NCBI RefSeq assembly: GCF_004151245.1
Contig: NZ_JUIW01000002.1
Span: 1 to 64,000 of the forward strand
Direction of reading: 5' to 3'
Length of the DNA stretch: 64,000 bases
From: Flavobacterium beibuense
GTDB lineage: Bacteria; Bacteroidota; Bacteroidia; Flavobacteriales; Flavobacteriaceae
Part shown: one piece after another, positions 36,296 to 45,359 of the stretch
How the letters are laid out: each line of letters starts with the position of its first letter
How positions within the stretch are numbered: position 1 is the stretch's first letter
Position numbers and translations under genes: made by a program
Notes under the pieces: model-generated
What the model was told of the DNA's origin: nothing
Database searches by the model: none
What the model saw: only the letters and a program-made list of their open reading frames with translations

Positions 36296-37186
36296 ATGAA
36301 AGAAGATACCCGATTGGCAAAATGGCTGTCAGGCGAACTTAATACAGAGGAACTGGAAGAACTTAAAAAGTTACCCAACTATATTACGCTGCTTCGCATC
36401 AAAGAAAATCTTGACAGCCTGCAGTCTCCTTATTTTAATGAAGAAGGAATACTGACTGAGGTTTTAAGCCAGCCAAAAACAATAACTAAAACAATACCAT
36501 TATATAGAAGATACTGGTTTACTGCTGCTGCAGTTATATTAATTATGTTAGGAATAGGTTTTGTATTCACTGTTCAGGATACACATGAAGAAGCCTTTAG
36601 CGGTCAAACCTTTGCTTTAAACTTACCGGATGCTTCTGAGGTTATTTTAAATTCAGGTTCAGCCTTGAGCTATAATAAATGGTCATGGGATAATAACAGA
36701 AAAGTTGAACTAAATGGTGAAGCCTATTTTAAGGTAGCTAAAGGAGAAAAGTTTTCTGTAATTACCTCATTAGGTACAGTACAGGTACTTGGTACACAAT
36801 TTAATGTTAAGGCAAGAGCGAACAGGCTTGAAGTTACTTGTTTTGAAGGGAGTGTAAAGGTTATTAAAGACGGGAAAGAGGTAGTTTTAAAACCTTCTCA
36901 GGGACTTTATTATGAAGATGATGTTTATAGCGGAGTACTTCGTATGGAAAAAACAGATCCGGCATGGCTACATGATGAGCTTATCTTTAATAAGGAGAGC
37001 TTAGGAGCAGTTATTGCCGAAATAGAAAGGCATTACAATATATCCATAGAGAACAAAGCAAATTCATCTCAGTTATTTTCGGGTACTTTACCGGGAGATG
37101 ATATTGAGACTGTTATTAAGATATTAGAACTTAATTATCACCTTAAAGCAGAGAAAAAAGACAATGTTATTATCTTAAAGCCATAA
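36296..37186 (+). CDS. FecR-family anti-sigma factor
   Basis: A 296-residue protein with a cytoplasmic N-terminal sigma-binding region (residues 1-75) and one membrane segment (about 79-99, WFTAAAVILIMLGIGFVFTV). The periplasmic FecR domain follows (FALNLPDASEVILNSGSALSYN ... VELNGEAYFKVAKGEKFSVIT ... GTQFNVKARANRLEVTCFEGSVKV). The C-terminal part is a secretin/TonB short N-terminal-like domain (about 232-296, SLGAVIAEIERHYNISIENK) that contacts the receptor. Located between sigma factor and receptor genes, with the receptor start codon 3 bp after its stop. Confidence 0.92.
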   Translation: MKEDTRLAKWLSGELNTEELEELKKLPNYITLLRIKENLDSLQSPYFNEEGILTEVLSQPKTITKTIPLYRRYWFTAAAVILIMLGIGFVFTVQDTHEEAFSGQTFALNLPDASEVILNSGSALSYNKWSWDNNRKVELNGEAYFKVAKGEKFSVITSLGTVQVLGTQFNVKARANRLEVTCFEGSVKVIKDGKEVVLKPSQGLYYEDDVYSGVLRMEKTDPAWLHDELIFNKESLGAVIAEIERHYNISIENKANSSQLFSGTLPGDDIETVIKILELNYHLKAEKKDNVIILKP

Positions 37187-37189
37187 ATT

Positions 37190-39712
37190 TTGTTTAATAA
37201 TCGGTTTCTGTTTTTCATTCTTTTTCTTTTTCCTATCCTATGTCTAGCACAGGATGACAGGAAGAAACCGCTTAGTGAAATACTGGATGCTATAGCTAGA
37301 GAATATAATATCAATTTTAACAAGATAGATGAGGAGCTTATAGTATATACAATTATTCCGCCAGAGAATAAATTATCTTTAAATGAAAAATTAAAATATA
37401 TTGAAAAAAATACCCGACTCAGAATAGAAGCAATAAACGATAAATATTATTCTGTTTTTAATGATGTTGGGATGGACAAACCTTTATGTGGTTATTTATT
37501 GGATAGAGAAACAGGGCAGGGAATTGAAAATGCTCAAATAAGTATAGAAGGAAGTACAACTTCTTTAGCCTCAGGGATAAATGGCTTTTTTTCTATTCCG
37601 GAACTTACTCCTAATTTAATAAGTATTAACCATTTGGGATATGAGCCTAAAATAATTAATCCGCAAGATCTTTATGTTTCCGATTGTCCGAAAATATTTT
37701 TAACCCCGGTTATCTTACAACTCGATGAGGTTATTGCAGAGAGATATCTTACACTGGGTATTACTAAACAAGAATTTGGAGAGCTTGTTGTAAAACCCCG
37801 TAAATTCGGTTTGTTACCAGGCCTTACCGAGCCCGATGTGCTTCAAACTATGTTACAAATACCGGGAATAGCCAGTATTGATGAAACAGTTTCTAACATA
37901 AGCGTTAGAGGAGGGACACATGATCAAAATCTTTTTTTATGGAATGGTATAAGAATATACCAGACAGGACATTTTTTCGGTCTCATATCTCCTTTTAATG
38001 CTTTACCGTCAACAAGTATAACCATATATAAAAATGGTACTTCAGCTTTTTATGGTGAAAGTGTTTCCTCAACGGTTGATATAACTTCGTCCACACCTTT
38101 TGTTTCAGGTTTTTATACTGCGTTTAATGCCGATATGATAAGTGCTTCATTTTTTACAAAAGTGAATATTGATACAAAAAGTGATATACAGGTTTCAGGA
38201 AGAAGATCATATACTGATGTTTTAGAGACACCTACTTATAAAAGTTACAGGGAAAGAGTATTTCAAAATACAACAGTTACAGACGTAGCACAAAACTCTG
38301 ACCTACCGGTTAAAAGCGATGATAATTTTTATTTTTATGACTTTTCGTTGCAATACAACAGACAAATAGATAGTCTTCATACACTAACAGTTAATGGAAT
38401 AGGGATTCATAATTTTTTAGAAATCAATCAGAAAACAGCTATAGCAGAAAGGGAAGTACATTTAATACAACAAAACTTCGGAGCTTCTATTGCTTTTAAT
38501 TCTGATTGGAGTTTAAAACATAAGAGTTTTGTAAAAGGAAATTTTTCATGGTATGATGTTGAGGCCGAAAATGAAGCTATAGAAAATTATCAGGAAACTT
38601 TTCAGCAAAACAGGATTTTTACAAAAGACCTTAGCGTGGGCTATACATTTTCGGGTTCACGACAATTAGGTGTAGCAATAGGTTATGAGCTAAACGAAAC
38701 CAGTATACTAAATCTTGACAGGATAAATGATCCCGAGTTTTCAAAAAGAAGCAAAGAGGTTAATGTTACTAATAGTGGTATTGCAGAGGTACAACTTAAA
38801 AGTAAGGATAGTGATATTTATACAAAACTCGGTGTAAGGGTTAACAGCTATTCCAAAACAGGAAAAATAATTATTGAGCCAAGATTGTCTTTTGGGAAAT
38901 TACTTAATGAAAAGTTCAGGATTGAAGTACTTGGCGAGCGCAAGAGCCAGTCAATGTCACAAATAATAGATCTACAACAGGACTTTTTAGGTATAGAAAA
39001 GCGTCGTTGGGTGTTGGCAAATAATGCAGACACTCCATTGCAAATAAGTTGGCAGAGTTCTGTTGCACTAACATATAATTATAAAGATTTACTTATAACT
39101 TTAGAGCCTTTTTATAAAAAGACAGAAGGTATCAGTAGTAATAGTCAGGGATTTCAAAACCAGTTTGAGTTCTTAGATACTACAGGGAGCTATACTGTTT
39201 TTGGGGGAGAACTTTTATTTCAAAAAAAGATTTGGCGTTTTTATAACTGGCTTTCTTATACTTACAACAATAATGAATATAATTTTATAGGATATATACC
39301 TCCTCAGTTCAGAAATAACTATTCTATCAGTAATGCTATATCTGCTGCTACAGTGTATGAATGGAGCAACTATAAAATTGGCCTAGGCTGTAAATGGCAT
39401 ACAGGTAAGGTAGTAACGGAGCCAGATGGTTATAGTATAGATACTGAAAATCCTGCTAATTCGTTTATAGAATATAAACAACCAAACAGTACCGAGCTTA
39501 ATGATTATTTTCAGGTTAATTTATCATTCTCTAAAAACTGGAAAATAGGTAAATCTGATCTTTCTCTAAACGGTGCAATTACCAATTTATTTAACAGGCA
39601 AAATATCTTAAACAGGTATTATAGGATAAACAAACAAAATAATAATATAGAAAGTGTAAATATTTACTCTATCGGATTTACACCTAATGTAGGGGTAAAG
39701 CTAATATTGTGA
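37190..39712 (+). CDS. TonB-dependent receptor with signalling domain (FecA-like), TTG start
   Basis: An 840-residue outer-membrane receptor. The predicted start is TTG at 37190; no ATG precedes the signal peptide (FLFFILFLFPILCLAQ). Order of domains: STN signalling domain (about 28-85, KPLSEILDAIAREYNINF), carboxypeptidase-regulatory-like beta domain (about 100-165, GYLLDRETGQGIENAQISI), plug (VRGGTHDQNLFLWNGIRIYQ) and a 22-strand barrel ending VGVKLIL. The STN domain links ligand binding to the FecR/FecI pair encoded upstream. Ligand unknown. No SusD partner follows, so it is not a standard SusCD glycan pair; a siderophore, metal or other small ligand is possible. Confidence 0.88.
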   Translation: MFNNRFLFFILFLFPILCLAQDDRKKPLSEILDAIAREYNINFNKIDEELIVYTIIPPENKLSLNEKLKYIEKNTRLRIEAINDKYYSVFNDVGMDKPLCGYLLDRETGQGIENAQISIEGSTTSLASGINGFFSIPELTPNLISINHLGYEPKIINPQDLYVSDCPKIFLTPVILQLDEVIAERYLTLGITKQEFGELVVKPRKFGLLPGLTEPDVLQTMLQIPGIASIDETVSNISVRGGTHDQNLFLWNGIRIYQTGHFFGLISPFNALPSTSITIYKNGTSAFYGESVSSTVDITSSTPFVSGFYTAFNADMISASFFTKVNIDTKSDIQVSGRRSYTDVLETPTYKSYRERVFQNTTVTDVAQNSDLPVKSDDNFYFYDFSLQYNRQIDSLHTLTVNGIGIHNFLEINQKTAIAEREVHLIQQNFGASIAFNSDWSLKHKSFVKGNFSWYDVEAENEAIENYQETFQQNRIFTKDLSVGYTFSGSRQLGVAIGYELNETSILNLDRINDPEFSKRSKEVNVTNSGIAEVQLKSKDSDIYTKLGVRVNSYSKTGKIIIEPRLSFGKLLNEKFRIEVLGERKSQSMSQIIDLQQDFLGIEKRRWVLANNADTPLQISWQSSVALTYNYKDLLITLEPFYKKTEGISSNSQGFQNQFEFLDTTGSYTVFGGELLFQKKIWRFYNWLSYTYNNNEYNFIGYIPPQFRNNYSISNAISAATVYEWSNYKIGLGCKWHTGKVVTEPDGYSIDTENPANSFIEYKQPNSTELNDYFQVNLSFSKNWKIGKSDLSLNGAITNLFNRQNILNRYYRINKQNNNIESVNIYSIGFTPNVGVKLIL

Positions 39713-39929
39713 TAAGACTCTTTGATACTTCAAAAATAAGATGAATTTTGTAAATAACTGTATCAATTAAGATAGCGATATCGTGTTGGTTGTGATTTTT
39801 TTATTCCATAGGAGTATGCAATTTCTTGTATGAATTCCATTTAAGGCCTTTATAACTTAATAGAATATTTTTGCTAAACTTCTAGCATAGGTAGAGCTTA
39901 GTGTACATCTATATATAATAGCCTCTCTT
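39713..39929. other. Intergenic stretch with nothing recognised
   Basis: About 215 bp of AT-rich sequence downstream of the TonB receptor gene, with stop codons in all frames. No hairpin with a clear T-run and no repeat were found. Confidence 0.5.
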
Positions 39930-40015
39930 GCTAACGCTCAAAATCCTGTACATATCTTTTACAAATTCAAATCCAGCCTTCTTTGCTTCCGATAAAAATA
40001 TTTAACTAAAATATT
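39930..40015 (-). pseudogene. IS3-family transposase remnant
   Basis: The minus strand encodes SEAKKAGFEFVKDMYRILSV followed by SKRG. This matches the SAPKKARFEFIKH...VKDMCRILGVSKSG region of the IS3 transposase at 61174-62178 with an in-frame deletion of 12 residues. The DNA similarity (for example CATATCTTTTAC and AAATTCAAATC) confirms common descent, but the many differences show it is an old scar of a related element and not a recent copy. It sits just upstream of the ilv leader region. Confidence 0.75.
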
Positions 40016-40042
40016 AAAAAATGTGAAATTGTAATTAGTAGT

Positions 40043-40071
40043 ATTGTATGTTATTAAAAATACTATATTTG
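40043..40071 (+). promoter_or_regulatory. Predicted promoter of the ilv operon
   Basis: ATTG at 40043-40046 as -33 element and TATATTTG at 40064-40071, a perfect TAnnTTTG -7 box, 17 bp apart. Transcription would start near 40077, about 12 nt before the first leader peptide. Confidence 0.6.
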
Positions 40072-40088
40072 TTTTAACAAAAAAAGTG

Positions 40089-40166
40089 ATGAAAACACAA
40101 AACAACATTATCATTTCAATTATTAGCATTATTGTCATTCACAATAGTGCAGGAATGGTATTGTAG
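40089..40166 (+). CDS. ilv leader peptide 1 (isoleucine-rich, 25 aa)
   Basis: A 25-codon open frame, ATG at 40089, TAG at 40164-40166. It contains eight Ile codons between residues 7 and 17 (core NNIIISIISIIVIH) and ends GMVL. The frame lies between a good promoter and an attenuator. AGGAATGG (40151-40158), inside its last codons, can pair with CCGTTCCT (40192-40199), the left arm of the following terminator. A ribosome that finishes at the TAG would cover AGGAATGG and allow termination; one stalled at the Ile codons would leave it free to form an antiterminator. This is the logic of classical attenuation of branched-chain amino-acid operons. Confidence 0.8.
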   Translation: MKTQNNIIISIISIIVIHNSAGMVL

Positions 40167-40188
40167 TAAAATATAAAGTTAAACTATG

Positions 40189-40226
40189 AAGCCGTTCCTG
40201 AAAAAGGAGCGGCTTTTGTTTTTTAG
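40189..40226 (+). terminator. ilv attenuator 1
   Basis: AAGCCGTTCCT (40189-40199) pairs with AGGAGCGGCTT (40205-40215) over 11 bp with one G-U pair, and is followed by TTGTTTTTT. The left arm also pairs with AGGAATGG in leader peptide 1, giving mutually exclusive structures. Confidence 0.8.
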
Positions 40227-40229
40227 GTT

Positions 40230-40286
40230 ATGCAGTACATAGTAGTCATTATCATTATTATTATCATTATTCCCTTACGCTTGTGA
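40230..40286 (+). CDS. ilv leader peptide 2 (MQYIVVIIIIIIIIPLRL)
   Basis: An 18-codon frame from ATG 40230 to TGA 40284-40286: nine Ile (eight consecutive, codons ATT/ATC), two Val and two Leu. Such a run is hardly chance and marks a control peptide sensing isoleucine, with some sensitivity to valine and leucine. The stop codon lies inside TTGTGAGAAGG (40281-40291), which is an 11-bp perfect complement of CCTTCTCACAA (40323-40333), the left arm and loop of terminator 2. The start codon lies in AGGTTATGC (40225-40233), which can pair with GCATAACCT (40295-40303). It comes after a complete first leader-attenuator unit, so control is doubled. Confidence 0.9.
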   Translation: MQYIVVIIIIIIIIPLRL

Positions 40287-40319
40287 GAAGGAAGGCATAA
40301 CCTGTACAATAAACCTTTC

Positions 40320-40353
40320 AGCCCTTCTCACAAAATGAGAAGGGCTTTTTTTT
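40320..40353 (+). terminator. ilv attenuator 2
   Basis: AGCCCTTCTCA (40320-40330) pairs perfectly with TGAGAAGGGCT (40336-40346), loop CAAAA, followed by seven more T's. It lies 21 bp before the ilvE ATG. The competing antiterminator is formed with 40281-40291. Confidence 0.92.
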
Positions 40354-40373
40354 GCTCATTTTAAAACCATAAT

Positions 40374-41270
40374 ATGTACTACGACAATAACACAGTTATT
40401 TACTTTAACGGAAACTTCGTGAAAGCTACGGAAGCAAGAATCGATTTGTACGGACAGTCCTTACACTATGGATATGCTGTTTTTGAGGGTATTAAATCGT
40501 ACAAAACCGAAAACGGTATCCAAATTTTTAAAGTTAAAGAGCATTATGACCGCCTGCGAAAATCGGCACAGGTAATGCACATGCCTTTTGATTACACTAC
40601 TGAACAGTTAACGGAGCTCACTTATAAAGTGTTAGAGCTAAACGGGCTAAGTGATGCTTATATACGTCCGTTGCTTATCTGCTCTCCCAATATGGGACTT
40701 TCCAAAGGACAAAAAAGTTACCTTACCATTGAAGCCTGGGAATGGAATAATGGTTATCTGGCAAACAAGATGCGTATAAAAACATCACCTTACCAAAGGC
40801 CAAACCCAAGAGCTTTTCACGTTGAGGCAAAAGTAAGCGGACATTATGTAAACTCTATACTTGCCTGTCAGGATGCAAAAGATTCAGGGTATGATGAAGC
40901 TCTTGTACTCGATGCAAAAGGGTATGTGGCCGAAAGTTCGGGTGCCAATGTTTTCTATGAAAAAGAGGGTGTATTGTACACACCGGAAAAAGGAAGCATA
41001 CTTCCGGGAATTACACGTGCCACGGTTTTTGAAATATGCAGGGAGCTTGGTATTCCGTATAAGGAAAAACTTTTCACACCAGATGAAATGCGCGGTGCCG
41101 ACGCAGGTTTTTTTTGCGGCACAGCAGCCGAGATCGTAGCCTTAGAGTCTTTAGACGATGTACCGTTTGCAAAAAACTGGGAAGATACACTAAGCGCTAA
41201 AGTGCAAAAAGCCTATCGAAATCTTGTAGTAGGTAAGGAGCTGGAAGAATTTAAACTGCAGTTAAAATAA
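40374..41270 (+). CDS. ilvE: Branched-chain amino-acid aminotransferase
   Basis: A 298-residue class IV PLP aminotransferase that makes Ile, Val and Leu from their 2-oxo acids with glutamate. The N-terminal signature is [34 protein letters not shown]. The PLP lysine is probably Lys153 ([11 protein letters not shown]), and [25 protein letters not shown] and CGTAAEIV are further cofactor/substrate motifs. It is the first structural gene of ilvE-D-B-N-C-A and lies directly behind the double attenuator. The ilvD ATG follows after 5 bp. Confidence 0.95.
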   Translation: MYYDNNTVIYFNGNFVKATEARIDLYGQSLHYGYAVFEGIKSYKTENGIQIFKVKEHYDRLRKSAQVMHMPFDYTTEQLTELTYKVLELNGLSDAYIRPLLICSPNMGLSKGQKSYLTIEAWEWNNGYLANKMRIKTSPYQRPNPRAFHVEAKVSGHYVNSILACQDAKDSGYDEALVLDAKGYVAESSGANVFYEKEGVLYTPEKGSILPGITRATVFEICRELGIPYKEKLFTPDEMRGADAGFFCGTAAEIVALESLDDVPFAKNWEDTLSAKVQKAYRNLVVGKELEEFKLQLK

Positions 41271-41275
41271 CTCAA

Positions 41276-42955
41276 ATGGATATAAATAAGTTTTCGAGGA
41301 TTTTTACTCAGGACGATACACAACCGGCAGCAAAAGCAATGCTGTATGGCATAGGCTTTACCGATGACGACATGAACAAAGCTCAGGTGGGGATTGCGAG
41401 TATGGGCTATGATGGCAATACCTGTAATATGCATCTTAACGAGCTGGCACAGGCTGTGAAAAAAGGAACTTGGCAAGAAGGACTTGCAGGATTGGTTTTC
41501 AATACTATAGGAGTTAGTGACGGAATGAGTAATGGCACCGATGGCATGCGGTATTCACTGGTAAGCCGTGATGTTATTGCTGATAGTATTGAGGCCATCT
41601 GCGGAGCTCAGTATTATGACGGACTGATAACTATTCCAGGCTGTGATAAAAACATGCCCGGAAGTATAATTGCAATGGGCAGGCTTAACCGCCCGTCTTT
41701 AATGGTGTATGGCGGTACTATCGCTCCGGGGTGTTATAAAGGGGAAGACCTCAATATTGTTTCGGCTTTTGAGGCATTGGGTCAAAAAATAGCAGGTAAT
41801 ATGCCTGAAGAAGATTATCAGGGCATAATACGTAATGCCTGCCCCGGAGCAGGTGCCTGTGGAGGTATGTATACTGCAAATACAATGGCTTCGGCTATAG
41901 AGGCGCTTGGTATGAGTCTGCCTTATTCTTCATCCAACCCGGCTTTGAGTCCTCAAAAAAAACAGGAATGTCTTGAAGCAGGTAAATATCTCAAACTACT
42001 ACTGGAAAAAGATATCAAACCAAGCGATATAATGACCCGTAAAGCTTTTGAAAATGCTATACGTATTGTAGTCGTTTTGGGAGGCAGCACAAATGCGGTA
42101 TTGCATTTTATTGCTATGGCAAAAAGTGTAGGCGTACATTTAACTCAGGATGATTTCCAGAAAATGAGTGATAAGACACCTATGCTGGCTGACTTTAAAC
42201 CAAGCGGTAAGTACCTTATGCAGGATCTTCATAATCATGGCGGTATCCCAGCCGTAATGAAATACCTTCTTCAGGAAGGGCTTCTTCACGGTGACTGCCT
42301 TACTGTAACAGGTAAAACCGTAGCACAAAACCTTGAAAATGTAAAAGGACTTGATTTTGAAAAACAAAAAATCATAAGGCCTTTATCTAATCCCATAAAA
42401 CAAATCGGACACTTAAGAATCCTTTATGGTAACCTTGCCAGCAAAGGCAGTGTGGCAAAAATAACAGGAAAGGAAGGTGAACGCTTTACCGGTCCTGCCC
42501 GTGTTTTTGATGGTGAAAAGAAACTTATTGAAGGCATAGCAAACGGAAAAGTTAAAGCTGGAGATGTAATAGTTATCCGAAATGAAGGACCTAAAGGAGC
42601 TCCCGGCATGCCGGAGATGTTAAAGCCTACCAGTGCACTTATAGGCGCCGGATTGGGTAATAGTGTTGCCCTGATAACGGATGGTCGCTTTAGCGGAGGG
42701 ACACATGGTTTTGTAGTAGGACATATTACACCTGAAGCCTTTGAGGGCGGACTAATAGCTCTTGTTCAAGACGATGATATAATTGAAATAGATGCCGTAA
42801 ACAATACCATTAACCTTAAAGTGAGTGAGAAGGTTATTGATGAGAGAAAAAAGGTCTGGATAAAGCCAGAATTTAAGGTTAAAAAAGGATTACTGTATAA
42901 ATATGCCTTAACGGTATCATCGGCGGCTGAGGGCTGTGTTACAGATGAGGCTTAA
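41276..42955 (+). CDS. ilvD: Dihydroxy-acid dehydratase
   Basis: A 559-residue iron-sulfur dehydratase converting 2,3-dihydroxy-isovalerate and -methylvalerate to the 2-oxo acids. Cluster and active-site motifs are GCDKNMPGS and [17 protein letters not shown]; the C-terminal signature is [20 protein letters not shown]. Length and motifs are normal for the family. It ends 10 bp before the ilvB ATG, in the middle of the biosynthetic operon. Confidence 0.96.
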   Translation: MDINKFSRIFTQDDTQPAAKAMLYGIGFTDDDMNKAQVGIASMGYDGNTCNMHLNELAQAVKKGTWQEGLAGLVFNTIGVSDGMSNGTDGMRYSLVSRDVIADSIEAICGAQYYDGLITIPGCDKNMPGSIIAMGRLNRPSLMVYGGTIAPGCYKGEDLNIVSAFEALGQKIAGNMPEEDYQGIIRNACPGAGACGGMYTANTMASAIEALGMSLPYSSSNPALSPQKKQECLEAGKYLKLLLEKDIKPSDIMTRKAFENAIRIVVVLGGSTNAVLHFIAMAKSVGVHLTQDDFQKMSDKTPMLADFKPSGKYLMQDLHNHGGIPAVMKYLLQEGLLHGDCLTVTGKTVAQNLENVKGLDFEKQKIIRPLSNPIKQIGHLRILYGNLASKGSVAKITGKEGERFTGPARVFDGEKKLIEGIANGKVKAGDVIVIRNEGPKGAPGMPEMLKPTSALIGAGLGNSVALITDGRFSGGTHGFVVGHITPEAFEGGLIALVQDDDIIEIDAVNNTINLKVSEKVIDERKKVWIKPEFKVKKGLLYKYALTVSSAAEGCVTDEA

Positions 42956-42965
42956 AATAAATGTT

Positions 42966-44723
42966 ATGGAACGAACCTTTGAGGAAAATAAGCAAAAAGC
43001 TTCAGATAAAACACAATTGGTACAACAGCTTAGCGGTAGCCAGATTGTACTGGAAGCATTTTTACACGAAGGAGTAAAAACCATTTTTGGTTATCCGGGT
43101 GGTGCCATTATGCCTATCTATGATGCTCTTTATGATTATACCGACAGGCTGGAGCATATACTTGTACGTCATGAACAGGGTGCCATACATGCAGCACAGG
43201 GATATGCAAGGGTATCGGGTAAAACAGGTATTGTGTTTGCAACCAGCGGGCCGGGAGCGACTAATTTGGTTACAGGTCTTGCCGATGCCTTAATAGACAG
43301 CACTCCGCTGGTGTGTATTACAGGGCAGGTATTTGCCCATTTGCTGGGTACAGATGCTTTTCAGGAAACTGATGTTATTAATATTACCACTCCGGTTACC
43401 AAATGGAATTATCAGGTTACTGATGCGGATGAGCTTCCATCAGTACTGGCAAAAGCTTTTCATATAGCTGGTTCAGGGCGTCCTGGTCCTGTGCTTATAG
43501 ATATTACAAAAAATGCCCAACTCCAAAAAACGGATTATCGTGGTTATACTCCGTGTAATTATATAAGAAGTTACAGACCGAAGCCAATCCCAAGAGCAGA
43601 ATATATTGAGGCAGCGGCAGTACTTATCAATTCGGCTAAGAAACCTTTGGTAGTGTTTGGGCAGGGAGTATTACTGGGCAATGCAGAAAAAGAATTTACA
43701 GCTTTTATAGAGAAAGCAGGTATCCCTTCGGCATGGACAATACTGGGCATGAGCGCTATACCTACCAGTCATCCTTTAGGAGTGGGGATGGTAGGTATGC
43801 ACGGTAACTATGGTCCTAATTTGCTCACAAACGAATGTGATTTACTTATAGCTATTGGGATGCGTTTTGACGACCGGGTAACCGGCAGGCTGGATATGTA
43901 TGCTAAACAGGCAAAAATTATTCATATGGATATTGATCCGGCAGAGATAGATAAAAATGTAAAAACCGATGTTCCTGTATGGGGTGATTGTAAGGAGACG
44001 TTGCCGGCACTTACTGCTCTAATCAATAAAAAAGAGCATAAGGAATGGCTTCAAAAGTTTAAGGATTGTGCTGAAAAGGAAAATCTAAAAGTAATACAGG
44101 GTGAGATGTTTCCTGTAGAAGAAGTTCTCACAATGGCAGAGGTAATTAATCACCTTAATGAGCTTACAAATGGTGAGGCTATTATAGTGACTGATGTTGG
44201 TCAGCATCAAATGGTTGCGTGTCGTTATGCAAAATATCAACATTCTAAAAGCAATATAACAAGTGGGGGGCTTGGCACCATGGGGTTTGCCCTTCCCGCA
44301 GCAATTGGTGCTGCCTATGGCGACACTTCGCGTACTGTTGTTGCTGTAATAGGTGATGGCGGTGTGCAAATGACCATACAGGAGCTGGGTACCATTATGC
44401 AATTTAAGCCTAATGTAAAAATACTGATACTAAACAATTGCTTTTTAGGGATGGTACGCCAATGGCAGCAGTTATTTCATGAAAAGCGATACTCTTTTGT
44501 TGACATCCAGAGTCCTGATTTTGTACAGGTTGCAAAAGGCTATGGTATACCGGGGCAATCGGTTAATAAGCGAAGCAATTTGAATGGTGCCCTGAAAACA
44601 ATGCTGGAGCATGAAGGAAGTTATCTGCTGGAAGTAATGGTGGGTAAGGAGAATAATGTATTTCCAATGGTACCTCAGGGTAAGAGTGTGTCAGATATTG
44701 TATTGAGTCGTGATGAAATGTAA
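42966..44723 (+). CDS. ilvB: Acetolactate synthase large (catalytic) subunit
   Basis: A 585-residue thiamine-diphosphate enzyme. The TPP glutamate lies in VRHEQGAIHAAQGYARVSGKTG. The TPP-binding motif is GDGGVQMTIQELGTI ... ILNN, with the FAD/central domain between. I chose ATG 42966 (MERTFEENKQKA), 10 bp after the ilvD stop; an in-frame ATG at 42936 would overlap ilvD. The enzyme makes acetolactate or acetohydroxybutyrate from pyruvate with or without 2-oxobutyrate. The regulatory subunit gene ilvN follows after 14 bp. Confidence 0.96.
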   Translation: MERTFEENKQKASDKTQLVQQLSGSQIVLEAFLHEGVKTIFGYPGGAIMPIYDALYDYTDRLEHILVRHEQGAIHAAQGYARVSGKTGIVFATSGPGATNLVTGLADALIDSTPLVCITGQVFAHLLGTDAFQETDVINITTPVTKWNYQVTDADELPSVLAKAFHIAGSGRPGPVLIDITKNAQLQKTDYRGYTPCNYIRSYRPKPIPRAEYIEAAAVLINSAKKPLVVFGQGVLLGNAEKEFTAFIEKAGIPSAWTILGMSAIPTSHPLGVGMVGMHGNYGPNLLTNECDLLIAIGMRFDDRVTGRLDMYAKQAKIIHMDIDPAEIDKNVKTDVPVWGDCKETLPALTALINKKEHKEWLQKFKDCAEKENLKVIQGEMFPVEEVLTMAEVINHLNELTNGEAIIVTDVGQHQMVACRYAKYQHSKSNITSGGLGTMGFALPAAIGAAYGDTSRTVVAVIGDGGVQMTIQELGTIMQFKPNVKILILNNCFLGMVRQWQQLFHEKRYSFVDIQSPDFVQVAKGYGIPGQSVNKRSNLNGALKTMLEHEGSYLLEVMVGKENNVFPMVPQGKSVSDIVLSRDEM

Positions 44724-44737
44724 TTAATAATAAAATT

Positions 44738-45325
44738 ATGAAACAGGAATTTACAATAACGGTTTATACCGAGGACCATATAGGACTCATAAACCGTATT
44801 GCCATAATTTTTTCAAGACGAAAAATAAACATCGGGAGTATTAACGCCGGACCTACTGAGGTAGAAACTATTCACAGGTTTACCATAGTTATTACTGAAA
44901 CTGAAGAGGTAGTGCAAAAAATTACCAAACAGATAGAAAAGCAGGTTGATGTGCTCAAGGCTTTTTATAATACTGACGATGAACTGGTTTGGCAGGAAAT
45001 GGCTATGTATAAAGTGCCTACCAAAATAATAGCAGAGCAGGTTAAGGTAGAAAGGCTGTTACGTCAGTATGGTGCTAATACGGTAGTAATACGTAACGAT
45101 TATACGGTATTTGAAACCACAGGACAACGGGAAGAGATAAATGCTCTTGCACAGGCTCTTGAACCCTGGGGGCTTATTGAGTTTGTACGCAGTGCGCGTA
45201 TAGCAATCATTAAAAGCAGTCACGGGCTGCACAAGGCACTATTGGAATTTGAAGCGGCAGAACCGTCTGAACCGGTAGTGGAAAATGAATTTTTAGATCA
45301 ACGTGATGGCGTGTTTACGCTTTAA
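44738..45325 (+). CDS. ilvN: Acetolactate synthase small (regulatory) subunit
   Basis: A 195-residue subunit with an N-terminal ACT domain (about 3-78, FTITVYTEDHIGLINRIAIIFSRRKINIGSI) for valine feedback and a C-terminal ALS_ss_C domain (LVKVERLLRQYGANTVVIRNDYTVFETTGQREEINAL). It is longer than the E. coli IlvN and similar to the IlvH type. It pairs with the IlvB product encoded just before. ilvC follows after 34 bp. Confidence 0.94.
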   Translation: MKQEFTITVYTEDHIGLINRIAIIFSRRKINIGSINAGPTEVETIHRFTIVITETEEVVQKITKQIEKQVDVLKAFYNTDDELVWQEMAMYKVPTKIIAEQVKVERLLRQYGANTVVIRNDYTVFETTGQREEINALAQALEPWGLIEFVRSARIAIIKSSHGLHKALLEFEAAEPSEPVVENEFLDQRDGVFTL

Positions 45326-45359
45326 AATAATAACCAAACTAAAATAAAACAAAATAAAT

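Noticed and set aside
39930-40015. Recent copy of the IS3 at 61174
   Set aside because: It has a 36-bp internal deletion and many substitutions, so it descends from a related but different element.
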